Assembly (NCBI GenBank): GCA_946534105.1
Contig: CAMNCG010000018.1
Location: 1 to 32,850 of the forward strand
Source of the DNA: an uncultured Verrucomicrobiota bacterium
GTDB taxonomy: Bacteria > Verrucomicrobiota > Kiritimatiellia > RFP12 > UBA3636
Direction of reading: 5' to 3'
DNA: 32,850 nucleotides
The position numbers were made by a program, and so were the translations under genes. The notes beneath the pieces were generated by a model, which saw only the letters and a list, made by a program, of their open reading frames with translations, made no database searches and was not told the DNA's origin. Positions 14,328-22,433 of the stretch are shown here, in pieces (within the stretch, counting starts at the first letter, position 1; every line of letters starts with the position of its first letter).

Positions 14328-17102
14328 ATGAAAACGATTTCCCTTGACGGCGCATGGCGCCTTGAGTTTTTCCAGCAGCCGGCGGACGGCGCGGTTCGGT
14401 CCCTGCCGCTTCCGGACAATCTGGAGACGGAGTGCGTCGAGGCCGAAGTCCCCGGAAACTGCGAACTCGATCTCATGCGCGCGGGGCTTCTGCCGCCGCC
14501 GGAAACGGGCCTAAACGCCTTGCAATGGCGCCGTTTCGAGGGCCATCAGTGGCTCTATTCGCGCACCTTCGAGGCTCCGGCCGTTCCGCGGGACGGCTCC
14601 CGCGCGACGCTCCTCTTCGAGGGCATCGACACGCTTGCCGACGTGTTCCTCAACGGCGAAAAGATCGGAGAGTCGGCGAACATGCTCGTCGAGCGCCGCT
14701 TCGACGTGACGCGCCTCCTGCGCGAGGGCGAGAACACGGTCCAGGTGCTTCTGCGCAGTGCGGCGCTCGAAGCGCAGCGCTTCAGCCTCGGCCACCACGC
14801 GCGCCACGCCTTCTGCGCGGACAACGTCCCCCTCCGCAAGGCCGCGCACATGGGCGGGTGGGACATCTTTCCGCGGCTCTATTTCGCCGGGCTGTGGCGC
14901 GGCGTCCGCCTCGAAATCGAGGACCCGGTCCGCGTGGCCGATCCCTTCTGGACAACCTTCGGCCACGGGACGCGCCTCGACGGCGCGCGGACGTGCCGGG
15001 TGCGCGCGCAGTTCCGCGTCGAGGCGCCGATGGACGCCTTTCTCGGCGGCGCGAGCGTCCGTCTCCGCGTTTCGCGCGGAGGCGCGGTCGTGGCCGAGGC
15101 TCGGCGGCGGCTCCACCTTTCGCAGAACACCGTCGAGTTCGACGCCGCCGGCTTCGACCTCTGGTGGCCGGCCGGGGCGGGGGAGCAGCCCCTTTACGAC
15201 GCATCGATCGAAGTCCTGGACGCCGAAGGCGCCGTCCTGGCGCGCGACGTGCGTCGCATCGGCTTCCGGACGCTGGAGCTGAAGCGCCGGGACGGGCTCG
15301 GCCCCGACGATCCGGGCGAGTTCCGCTTCGTCGTGAACGGGGAGCCGATCTTCATGCGCGGCACGAACTGGGTCCCGACCGACGCCATTCCCTCGCGCCA
15401 GGCCGCGCGCATCCTCCCCACGCTCGCGCTCGTGCGGGAGAGCCGCTGCAACATGCTGCGCGTCTGGGGCGGCGGCGTTTACGAGCCGGACTTCTTCTAC
15501 GACTGGTGCGACGAACACGGGGTGCTGGTGTGGCAGGACTTCATGACCGGCTGCGCCCAGTTCCCGCAGGACGACGCCTACGCCGCCGCGACGGCCGCCG
15601 AGGCCCGTGCCGTCGTGCTGCGCCTGCGCAACCACGCGTCGCTCGCGCTCTGGGCCGGAAACAACGAAAACGACGAATCTCTCACGTGGGGGGAGACGGC
15701 CGGCGCGCCGCTCGATCCGAACGGCGACCGCCTCAGCCGCGAAGTCCTCCCGCGCGTTCTCCGCGAATTCGACCCGACCCGCCCCTATCTGCCCTCCAGC
15801 CCGTATTTTTCTCCCGAAGTCTTCGCCGGCGCGGCGCAGCCCGCCGAGCGCCATCTCTGGGGAAGCCGCGAGTGGTTCAAGGACGACTTCTATCTCGGCG
15901 GCGGCGTGAGTTTCGCGAGCGAAACCGGATGGCACGGCGCGCCGTGCCGCTGCTCGCTGGAGCGGATGATGACGCCGGACTGCGTCGCCCCGTGGAAGAA
16001 TCCCGACGAGCCGGACGACGCGAAGCTCGACTGGAACGACGAGTGGCGGCTCAAGGCGTCCTGTCCCTTCCTCGATCCCGATTCGGGCCTGTGGCGGCGC
16101 AACGACATCATGACGACGCAGGTCCGCCGCCTCTTCGGCTCCGTCGAGCGCGACCTCGACGCCTTTGTCGCGCAAAGCCAGGCCTTCCAGGCCGAGGCCC
16201 TGAAGACGATGATCGAAACCTTCCGCGCCGGGAAGACCGCGAATCGCGGCGGCCTGCTCTGGTGGAACGTCCGCGACGGCTGGCCGCAGGTCTCCGACGC
16301 GCTCGTCGATTGGTTCGGCGTCCGCAAGCCGGCCTTTTCCGCCGTGCGCGACGCCCAGCGCGACGTGCTGGCGCTGCTCCTTGACGACGGCGGCGCGTTC
16401 GCCGTGAACGACCTGCTGCGCCCGGTCGAAGTCGCCGCCACGTTCACCGAGCGCGCGACCGGCCGCGTCCTGCTCGAAGGACGCTGGAGCGTGCCGTCCA
16501 ACGGCGCTTTGCCGCTTGGCCGCGTCGAATGCGCCGGCCCGGGCGTCGTGGACATCGCCTTCTGCGTGGACGGCGGGGCGCGCGAATGGAACTACGCGCT
16601 CGTGGGCGAGGCGCCGTTCGACTGGCGCGCGCTGCGCGAATGGCTTCCGCCGCGTGTCGTCTCGGGGCGCGTCGTGAAAGGGCACGGCGTGGCGTCGGGC
16701 CGCGCCGGGGACGTGCGTTTCCCGGGAGGCACCGTCGCGATGCAGGCGCCGTTCTTCAAGGCGCTGGGGCTCGACCTCTCGCCGTTCCACCCCGGCACCA
16801 TCAACGTCGATTGCACGCCATGGCGCTACGTTCCCGGCCCGGACGCGCTGCTCTTCGAGCTCGTCAAGTGGCACCCCGACATGCCGGCCGAAACCTTCTC
16901 CTTCTCGCGCATCCTTCTCGTGCACCGCGGCGTCAGCTATCCGGCGCTCGTGTATCAGCCGCATCCCGAAACCAAGGCGGAGCATTTCCAGCCCGGCTGC
17001 GCCGCCGAGGTGATCGCGCCGAAGATCGAGGGCCTCGCCTACGGGGACGGCGTCGCCATCGAGAGCGATCCCCGACAGGTCGCCTGGCAGTGGAGCCGGT
17101 AA
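14328..17102 (+). CDS. Glycoside hydrolase family 2, beta-mannosidase-like
   Basis: A 924-residue enzyme with the GH2 order: N-terminal sugar-binding jelly roll (about 1-200), immunoglobulin-like domain (about 200-320), then the TIM barrel. Barrel motifs include FMRGTNWVPTDAIPSR and RVWGGGVYEPDFFYDWCDE, both typical of the mannosidase branch. The acid/base is Glu447 in WAGNNEND and the nucleophile is probably Glu532 in FASETGWHG. No signal peptide is visible, suggesting cytoplasmic cleavage of beta-mannosides imported as oligomers. The C-terminal part (about 700-924) is less typical and ends VAWQWSR. It starts 30 bp after its own -10 box, giving a short leader. Confidence 0.9.
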   Translation: MKTISLDGAWRLEFFQQPADGAVRSLPLPDNLETECVEAEVPGNCELDLMRAGLLPPPETGLNALQWRRFEGHQWLYSRTFEAPAVPRDGSRATLLFEGIDTLADVFLNGEKIGESANMLVERRFDVTRLLREGENTVQVLLRSAALEAQRFSLGHHARHAFCADNVPLRKAAHMGGWDIFPRLYFAGLWRGVRLEIEDPVRVADPFWTTFGHGTRLDGARTCRVRAQFRVEAPMDAFLGGASVRLRVSRGGAVVAEARRRLHLSQNTVEFDAAGFDLWWPAGAGEQPLYDASIEVLDAEGAVLARDVRRIGFRTLELKRRDGLGPDDPGEFRFVVNGEPIFMRGTNWVPTDAIPSRQAARILPTLALVRESRCNMLRVWGGGVYEPDFFYDWCDEHGVLVWQDFMTGCAQFPQDDAYAAATAAEARAVVLRLRNHASLALWAGNNENDESLTWGETAGAPLDPNGDRLSREVLPRVLREFDPTRPYLPSSPYFSPEVFAGAAQPAERHLWGSREWFKDDFYLGGGVSFASETGWHGAPCRCSLERMMTPDCVAPWKNPDEPDDAKLDWNDEWRLKASCPFLDPDSGLWRRNDIMTTQVRRLFGSVERDLDAFVAQSQAFQAEALKTMIETFRAGKTANRGGLLWWNVRDGWPQVSDALVDWFGVRKPAFSAVRDAQRDVLALLLDDGGAFAVNDLLRPVEVAATFTERATGRVLLEGRWSVPSNGALPLGRVECAGPGVVDIAFCVDGGAREWNYALVGEAPFDWRALREWLPPRVVSGRVVKGHGVASGRAGDVRFPGGTVAMQAPFFKALGLDLSPFHPGTINVDCTPWRYVPGPDALLFELVKWHPDMPAETFSFSRILLVHRGVSYPALVYQPHPETKAEHFQPGCAAEVIAPKIEGLAYGDGVAIESDPRQVAWQWSR

Positions 17103-17236
17103 TTGCCGGGATTTCTCCCATGAACAATCCCGCACACGCCTGTTCCATCGGCCTGCTCGGCGCTACGGCCTCCGCCGCGCCACTCCGCCACTTCTGGGAC
17201 CGGCGGGACTGGCGAGAGGACCGCTAGTCCTTCCGC

Positions 17237-17297
17237 TTTTCAACCTTTCAACTTTTCAACCTTTCAACTTGGCGTCAGCCCCGCGTTTTGCTAGACT
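17237..17297 (+). promoter_or_regulatory. Promoter with four tandem TTTTCAAC/CTTTCAAC octamers
   Basis: TTTTCAAC, CTTTCAAC, TTTTCAAC and CTTTCAAC follow one another without gaps (17237-17268). They abut TTGGCG (-35, 17269-17274), a 17-bp spacer and TAGACT (-10, 17292-17297) in the context TTTTGCTAGACTTG. The octamer array ends exactly at the -35 box, like an upstream activating or alpha-subunit contact element. Near-identical architecture precedes the second regulator at 27835. Confidence 0.7.
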
Positions 17298-17325
17298 TGG
17301 CCCCGCAAACGCAAAGGGGGACGAC

Positions 17326-18684
17326 ATGGAGGAGAAAGTCAAAATCCTGTATCTGAGTCACGACACGCGGGTTGCCGTCCATAACGCGGTGTTCGCAGGT
17401 GTTTCGCGCTATGCGGCGATGCGCGGCTGGACGGCGGAGTCGGTCAACTACCGGCTTTCGCATGACAGGAGTCTGTCGGAGCTTCTGGCCGAAAAACGGC
17501 CTGTCGGCTGCATCGTGGAATGCTCCAACGGGCCGCCGGACCTCCCTCCCGCCGCCTTCGGGCGCGTCCCGGCGGTGTTCATGAACTGCCTGTCCGTTCC
17601 TCGCGGGCGGCGGATCGCGCGCGTGGCCGTGGACAACGGCAGCGTCGCCGCCGCCGCGTTCCGGGAACTTTCGTCCGGGAACCCCGACGGCTTCGCGGCC
17701 GTGGGGCTTGCCGATCCCGCGATGCCGGACGGGATTTGGTCGAACGCCCGCGTCGCGGCCTTCCGCGCGCTCTGCCGAAAGGCGCGGAGGCGCTGCCTTT
17801 GTCTCGTGGATTGGGGCAGGGGAGGGGACGAGTCGGATGCGCGTCTCCGGGAATGGATTGCGGAGCTGCCGCCCCGCACCGCCGTTTTCGCCGTGAACGA
17901 CGCCACCGCGGTCTCCATCGCCCGCGCGGCGAAGGCCGCAGGTCGTTCCATCCCGCGCGATTTCACGCTCGTCGGCGTCGACAACGACGCGGCGCTCTGC
18001 GAAGCGGCGTCCACGCCGCTTTCCAGCATCCCGATGGACTTCGAGAACGGCGGCTTCCTCGCCGCGCGGACGCTTGCCGAGCGGATTCTGCATCCTGGGA
18101 GCGCGGGCTTCCAGCCCGCGAACACGGCGCGGCCGGAGGCCGCACCCCCCAGAGCCGCGGGCAAGATGCCCGCGCTCCCAGGAGTCTTCCAGCCCGCGAA
18201 CACCGCGGGCAAGATGCCCGCGCTCCCAGGCGGCTTCCAGCCCGCGGTGGGAGGTGCGGCGTCTCGCCGCGCCAATGCTCATTCCAATCATGGCGCCGAC
18301 ACGGTGCTTTACGGCCCGCTTCTTGTCATTCGGCGCAGAAGCACCGGCGGGCGCGGGCGGCGCGAACCCTGGGTGCTCGACGCCGTGGAGGCGATCCGGC
18401 GCGAGGCGTGCGACGGTCTCACCGCCGCTACCCTCGCGAAGCGCTTCCGCTGCTCGCGCTGGCTCCTCGAAAAGCGCTTCCGCGAGGCGACGGGGCACAG
18501 CATCCTCGACGAAATCCAGCACGTGCGTTTCCAGCAGGTCGAGGCGCTGCTTTCCGGAACCGACACGGCCATCGACGCGATTGCCGGGATGTGCGGCTTC
18601 GGCTCGGAAATCGAGCTGCGCCACCTCTTCCGCCGGCGCACCGGGATGTCCATGCGCGAATGGCGCAAGGGGCGCCGGCGGTGA
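17326..18684 (+). CDS. XylR-family regulator (sugar-binding domain + AraC HTH) with repeat-encoded insertion
   Basis: A 452-residue regulator. The start at 17326 (after AAAGGGGG) gives MEEKVKILYLSHD, which aligns with the paralogue at 28005; an upstream frame extension would cross the promoter. Residues about 4-255 form the periplasmic-binding-like sensor (AVFAVNDATAVSIARAAKAAGRSIPRD region, then LVGVDND). Residues about 257-308 are low-complexity sequence with repeated AGFQPANTA and AGKMPALPG, encoded by dispersed DNA palindromes. Then GPLLVIRRRST and the AraC double HTH (about 345-450, ending RRRTGMSMREWRKG). It lies just upstream of the secreted beta-strand-repeat gene at 18795 and probably controls it. 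The inserted linker falls between sensor and DNA-binding domain, so the protein may still work. Confidence 0.9.
   Translation: MEEKVKILYLSHDTRVAVHNAVFAGVSRYAAMRGWTAESVNYRLSHDRSLSELLAEKRPVGCIVECSNGPPDLPPAAFGRVPAVFMNCLSVPRGRRIARVAVDNGSVAAAAFRELSSGNPDGFAAVGLADPAMPDGIWSNARVAAFRALCRKARRRCLCLVDWGRGGDESDARLREWIAELPPRTAVFAVNDATAVSIARAAKAAGRSIPRDFTLVGVDNDAALCEAASTPLSSIPMDFENGGFLAARTLAERILHPGSAGFQPANTARPEAAPPRAAGKMPALPGVFQPANTAGKMPALPGGFQPAVGGAASRRANAHSNHGADTVLYGPLLVIRRRSTGGRGRREPWVLDAVEAIRREACDGLTAATLAKRFRCSRWLLEKRFREATGHSILDEIQHVRFQQVEALLSGTDTAIDAIAGMCGFGSEIELRHLFRRRTGMSMREWRKGRRR
18096..18250. repeat. REP-like palindromic cluster inside the XylR-type gene
   Basis: Three hairpins occur: GCGGGCT-TCC-AGCCCGC (18103-18119), GCGGGCA-AGA-TGCCCGC (18157-18173) and the same again at 18205-18221. 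CTTCCAGCCCGCGAACAC is repeated at 18109 and 18186. TGGGAGCGCGGGC at 18096 is the inverse of GCCCGCGCTCCCA at 18168. The block keeps the reading frame. A related copy, sharing GGCCGCACCCCCCA then CCGCGGGCA, is intergenic at 27208. Confidence 0.85.
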
Positions 18685-18725
18685 TTGAAATTTAGTTGGC
18701 AAAACGACCGGTTTTCAGGCGCGGA

Positions 18726-18736
18726 CGTGCTAGACT
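18726..18736 (+). promoter_or_regulatory. Extended -10 element before the beta-strand-repeat gene
   Basis: ACGTGCTAGACTCG matches the local TGCTAGACT(T)G -10 class (TAGACT at 18731-18736). I find no convincing -35 at 17 bp, so the TG extension or an activator may compensate. Confidence 0.45.
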
Positions 18737-18794
18737 CGTTTGCGTCGCGGGCAGATTGCGCCGTGCAGCCCGCCCGGACAAAGGAGACTTCACC

Positions 18795-21407
18795 ATGAAG
18801 ACAAGATTCCGTTTCGCCCGTTGCGCCGCGTTCGCGGCGTCGCTCGCTGTCGCCGCAGCTCCGGCCTTCGCCGTTTCGGCGGTCTGCCTCGCGGCCGCGC
18901 TTTTCGCCGGCAATGTCCGCGCCGACTACGTGACGCAAATCAAGTCGAACGCCGCCGGAACGTCCTCGTTCACGGGTGGGTCGTACTGGTCCGATGGCGA
19001 GGCGCCCTCCTCCGGAAAGGACTACATGACGACCATCACGGCCGAAGGGGAGTGGACGCGCACCCCGACAACTGCGTCCAGCACGTTCCCCGGCCGCTCG
19101 CTCACCGTCGGCGACCCCGACAGCCAGGCGACCGGCGGCAAGCTACTCCTCGTCAACACCACCTCGACGACAATCAACGACCTCCGCCTCGCCGGCAACG
19201 CGCAGGTCCGGTTCAACACGACGGGGGACACGTCGCTCATCGGCACGTCCGCGACGGTCGTCGCCGACAACGGCCACCCCGCCGTTATCCTGATCGGCCG
19301 CGCCCCCAACGCGAACACTTGGAACTGCGTCTTCCGTGGCGCGGCGGGCACACGAGTTCGCGTCGAGAACTATAACTATCCCTCCAAGGAGGAAGCCAAG
19401 TTCCTCACCGACACCGGCGCCGCCTCCCGCGAGTTCGCCGGCATCCTTGAAATCGGCGACCACGTCTTCTACCAGCCGGGCCATTGGGTGCGCGTCCCCT
19501 CGCTCTGCCTCAACGGCGAAGGCGCCCGCTTCGAATGCACGTTCGTCAATCCTTCCTTCGAACTCGCCTACGGAAAGGCCGACGGCCGCGACATCGACTA
19601 CCGCATCGAGGTCGGCACGAAGGGCGGAACCTGGTATGTGTCTTCCAACGAGGGCCGCACCCGCATCGACTGGCCCGTCACGGGTTCCGGCACGCTGAAC
19701 GTGACCGGCAGCGGCGGTGTCCTCGCCTTCGAGGGCTCCTTCTCCGAAACGGTTTCGCTCGACATCGCCGAAACCGGTGCCGTCGCCCTCACGAACGGCG
19801 TCTCGTTCGCCTCCGGGAACGCCGTCTCGCTGAACGGAGGCACACTCCACCTTTCCGCCGACGCCACTCCCGCCCCCGGCGCCTTCTCCACCACCGGCGG
19901 AACCATCGTCCTCTACCCTGACGCCGCCACCGGGGCGACCGTTCCGCTCAAGGCGCGAACCGCCGCCGCGCTTTCCGGGGTCGTCAAGGTCGCACTCGCG
20001 GCTTCTCCCGCCACCATGCCCGAAGACGGACTGCTGCCTTTTCTCGCCGTGCCCGAAGACACCGATCTTTCTGGCGTGTTCTTCGACTGGACAGGCGTCG
20101 GCTACGGTCAGCCCGTCGGCGGAATCGCCGTCTCCGAACCCGCCAACGGCTTCGTCACGGTTTCCGTGAAACTCTCGACCTTGGACGGACCCGTCACGCA
20201 AACGGTGACGGGGACCGGTACGGCCACGCTTTTCGAAAAGGCGACGCACTGGAGCGATGGCCGGACGCACCATGGGACGAACTACCTCGTGCGGAACGCA
20301 TGGCGCCTCCAGGCCAAGGACGCCAGCTACGTCACCCCCAGCTGGTCCTGCAAAGCCGCTTCGGTAACGCTGGCCGGCAGCACGGTTCTCATGAACAAGC
20401 AAAGCACGAAGCTGTTCTTCCAAGACCTGCGGCTCTACGACTCCGTCAAGCACCAGCTCGGCGGATGCGAGGCGGGAAACGTCACGGACGAACGACAGGA
20501 AATTTCCGGCGACATCACCATCGCCACCGCGACGCGCGGCTACGCGGGCATCCGCTTCAGCCAGGGCAGCGCCGCCCACCGCTGGGGCGTCGTGAACGCG
20601 AACCTCCACGGCGCGGGCAACCTGCTTCTGGGCGTCGAGGGAACGGGCGCGGTCGATTGGCAGCTTCGCGGCGACAACTCCCGTTTCCACGGCTCCATCG
20701 AGGTGTACCCTGCCAGCGCCGCCCGCCTGGGCGTGGACCTGATGAGCGCCACGGCACTCGGCGGCAATCCCCCCGAGTTCCTCCAGCACGGCTTCCTCGT
20801 CGCCAATGCCGGCGTGAACGTCACCAATGTCTCCGTCGCGGTCGCGGATGCCAATCGCGGCGTGACCATCTCCAACGCAACGGTGAACGTCGACGCGAAT
20901 CTCGGTTTCTCCATCGCCTCGCAGACGCTCCTCGGCGGAACCGTGGCCAAGACCGGCGGCGGCACGTGGACGCTCGGCGGCGCTTCTGCCCCCGCGAGTG
21001 ACGCCACCCTTTCCGTCACCGCCGGAACGCTCGCTTTCGCGGCGGAAAACGCCGCCGCCGGCGTGGCGCTCTCCTTCGCCGCCGGGGCGGCGCTGGGCGT
21101 GGTGGCACCGGAGTTCTCCGCCCGCGGCGTCGTCCTCACCAACGGCCTTTCCTCGGCCGGAGCCACGCTCCCGGTGCGCATCGTCGCGTCGAATTCCCTC
21201 CCGTCCGATACCTTCCGCCTCGCGGTCTTCACCGCTCCCGCCGCCACGGTTGACGCGCTGCTGCCTGCGCTCTCCGGCTCGGCCACAAGCGGCAAATCGG
21301 CGGCGGTTTCGTTCTCCGCCGGCCCCGCCTTCGACCTCGGCGGCGTCTCGGTGAAAACCGTCTCCGCCTCCGTGGCCCCCGCTGCGTTTGTGCTGATTGT
21401 CCGGTAG
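18795..21407 (+). CDS. Secreted beta-strand-repeat (PATR-like) surface protein ending FVLIVR
   Basis: An 870-residue protein. The start at 18795 after AAGGAGACTTCACC is preferred to an in-frame start 33 codons upstream that would precede the promoter. A long signal region with two hydrophobic stretches (about residues 8-43) ends VRADY. Two similar halves open with W-S-D-G (residue 65, then 486) followed by P/H...Y. Landmarks include RGDNSRFHGSIEV and GTVAKTGGGTWTLGG (about 714-728), the latter like the autotransporter passenger-associated repeat. There is no C-terminal beta-barrel; the protein ends APAAFVLIVR. It is a paralogue of the protein at 29442. It is probably exported and displayed; glycan adhesion is a guess. 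Confidence 0.82.
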   Translation: MKTRFRFARCAAFAASLAVAAAPAFAVSAVCLAAALFAGNVRADYVTQIKSNAAGTSSFTGGSYWSDGEAPSSGKDYMTTITAEGEWTRTPTTASSTFPGRSLTVGDPDSQATGGKLLLVNTTSTTINDLRLAGNAQVRFNTTGDTSLIGTSATVVADNGHPAVILIGRAPNANTWNCVFRGAAGTRVRVENYNYPSKEEAKFLTDTGAASREFAGILEIGDHVFYQPGHWVRVPSLCLNGEGARFECTFVNPSFELAYGKADGRDIDYRIEVGTKGGTWYVSSNEGRTRIDWPVTGSGTLNVTGSGGVLAFEGSFSETVSLDIAETGAVALTNGVSFASGNAVSLNGGTLHLSADATPAPGAFSTTGGTIVLYPDAATGATVPLKARTAAALSGVVKVALAASPATMPEDGLLPFLAVPEDTDLSGVFFDWTGVGYGQPVGGIAVSEPANGFVTVSVKLSTLDGPVTQTVTGTGTATLFEKATHWSDGRTHHGTNYLVRNAWRLQAKDASYVTPSWSCKAASVTLAGSTVLMNKQSTKLFFQDLRLYDSVKHQLGGCEAGNVTDERQEISGDITIATATRGYAGIRFSQGSAAHRWGVVNANLHGAGNLLLGVEGTGAVDWQLRGDNSRFHGSIEVYPASAARLGVDLMSATALGGNPPEFLQHGFLVANAGVNVTNVSVAVADANRGVTISNATVNVDANLGFSIASQTLLGGTVAKTGGGTWTLGGASAPASDATLSVTAGTLAFAAENAAAGVALSFAAGAALGVVAPEFSARGVVLTNGLSSAGATLPVRIVASNSLPSDTFRLAVFTAPAATVDALLPALSGSATSGKSAAVSFSAGPAFDLGGVSVKTVSASVAPAAFVLIVR

Positions 21408-21409
21408 GC

Positions 21410-22360
21410 ATGAAACGGAGTCTGCTTGTGGTCATGACTGCGACTGTTCTCTGCGGCACGGTCTCCGGCCGCGCCGAAGGCGAGCCGGTGCGGCAGGACG
21501 CCCCACCTCCCGACGCCGTCCCCGAACGCCTCGCCGCCTTCCAGCGCGACGTCGATTCAACGCCCCCCTCCGCCTACGAGCTCTTCCGCGCCGCCGGCCC
21601 GGACTGCCCCGAAAACGTCGTTCGCCAGACCCATCGCGACGATCCCGGCCTGAAGCGCTACGACGAGGCGTTCGACAAGGTGATGGCCGAGGTGCAGTCC
21701 ACCTCCGTCACCGGCGCCCCGGCCGTGTGGCTGGTGTACAACATGGGCGTCGTCGTGAAGACGCCGAAGGCGGTCTTCGCCATCGACCTGGCGCACCGCA
21801 AGGGGCTGCTGGCGGAGCCGCTCCTGGACTTCGCGCTCGTCACCCACAACCACGACGACCACGTGGACGAGGCGCTGCTCGCCACGATGGACCGCCACCG
21901 CAAGACGGTCGTCTCGAACTTCATGTGCAACTACGGCGCGCACAAGCGCGGCACGACGCCCGGCGGCTATTCGCGCGGCGAGCGGACGCTGCAGATCGCT
22001 GACGCCACGATCCGCGTCACCCCCTCCGACCACAACGACTACCTCCGGGAGTTCACCTCCGCCTTCGAAATCTCCGTCGGCGACTGGACGCTCTACCATT
22101 CCGGCGACTCCTTCCACACGCGGATGCTCAACCCGACGCGCGAGCCCGACCTGTGGATCTGCCACCCGCACAACGGCATCGACATCGCCGACTGCGTCCG
22201 CAAGTTCCGCCCGAAGCGGACCGTTGTCGCCCATCTGGACGAACTCGGCCACGAGGGCACGGGGCGCATCGACGTGCGCAGGGCGCTCGACGACGCGGCG
22301 CGCATCGAGCCGCTCGGCACCGAAGCCGTCCTCGCGATCTGGGGCGACCGCATCCAGTAG
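21410..22360 (+). CDS. Secreted metallo-beta-lactamase-fold hydrolase (UlaG-like)
   Basis: A 316-residue protein beginning two bases after the stop of the preceding gene, so co-transcribed and probably coupled. A signal peptide covers about residues 1-22. The metal-binding core is THNHDDH (His146, His148, Asp150, His151), with His208 in PSDHNDY, Asp233 in HSGDSF and His275 in VVAHLDELGH completing the set. This is the fold of UlaG-type lactonases and related Zn hydrolases. An export signal is unusual for UlaG, which acts in the cytoplasm. Residues about 25-100 form an N-terminal extension. The substrate is unknown; close coupling to a surface protein suggests an extracytoplasmic ester, lactone or phosphodiester. 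Confidence 0.87.
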   Translation: MKRSLLVVMTATVLCGTVSGRAEGEPVRQDAPPPDAVPERLAAFQRDVDSTPPSAYELFRAAGPDCPENVVRQTHRDDPGLKRYDEAFDKVMAEVQSTSVTGAPAVWLVYNMGVVVKTPKAVFAIDLAHRKGLLAEPLLDFALVTHNHDDHVDEALLATMDRHRKTVVSNFMCNYGAHKRGTTPGGYSRGERTLQIADATIRVTPSDHNDYLREFTSAFEISVGDWTLYHSGDSFHTRMLNPTREPDLWICHPHNGIDIADCVRKFRPKRTVVAHLDELGHEGTGRIDVRRALDDAARIEPLGTEAVLAIWGDRIQ

Positions 22361-22377
22361 CGGGCGAGGGGAAGCGC

Positions 22378-22406
22378 TTGCACGGTTAAGTGAACTACGC
22401 TAGCAT
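22378..22406 (+). promoter_or_regulatory. Promoter of the deacetylase/GH5 fusion gene
   Basis: TTGCAC (22378-22383), a 17-bp spacer and TAGCAT (22401-22406) in the context ACGCTAGCATTG. The predicted start near 22413 leaves about 20 bases before the ATG at 22434, with no purine-rich ribosome-binding site. Confidence 0.6.
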
Positions 22407-22433
22407 TGATGCCGTTGTTTGCAATCATCCACG

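Noticed and set aside
14511-17135. 874-residue minus-strand open frame
   Set aside because: Shadow of the GH2 gene, which has conserved catalytic motifs.
17120-17227. 35-residue ORF after the GH2 gene (MNNPAHACSIGLLG...)
   Set aside because: No ribosome-binding site and its end runs through the dispersed GGGACTGGC repeat; probably chance.
18096-18250. CRISPR-like reading of the repeated hairpins
   Set aside because: Repeats are few, irregularly spaced, palindromic and in frame within a gene; there are no cas genes. They fit REP-like elements.
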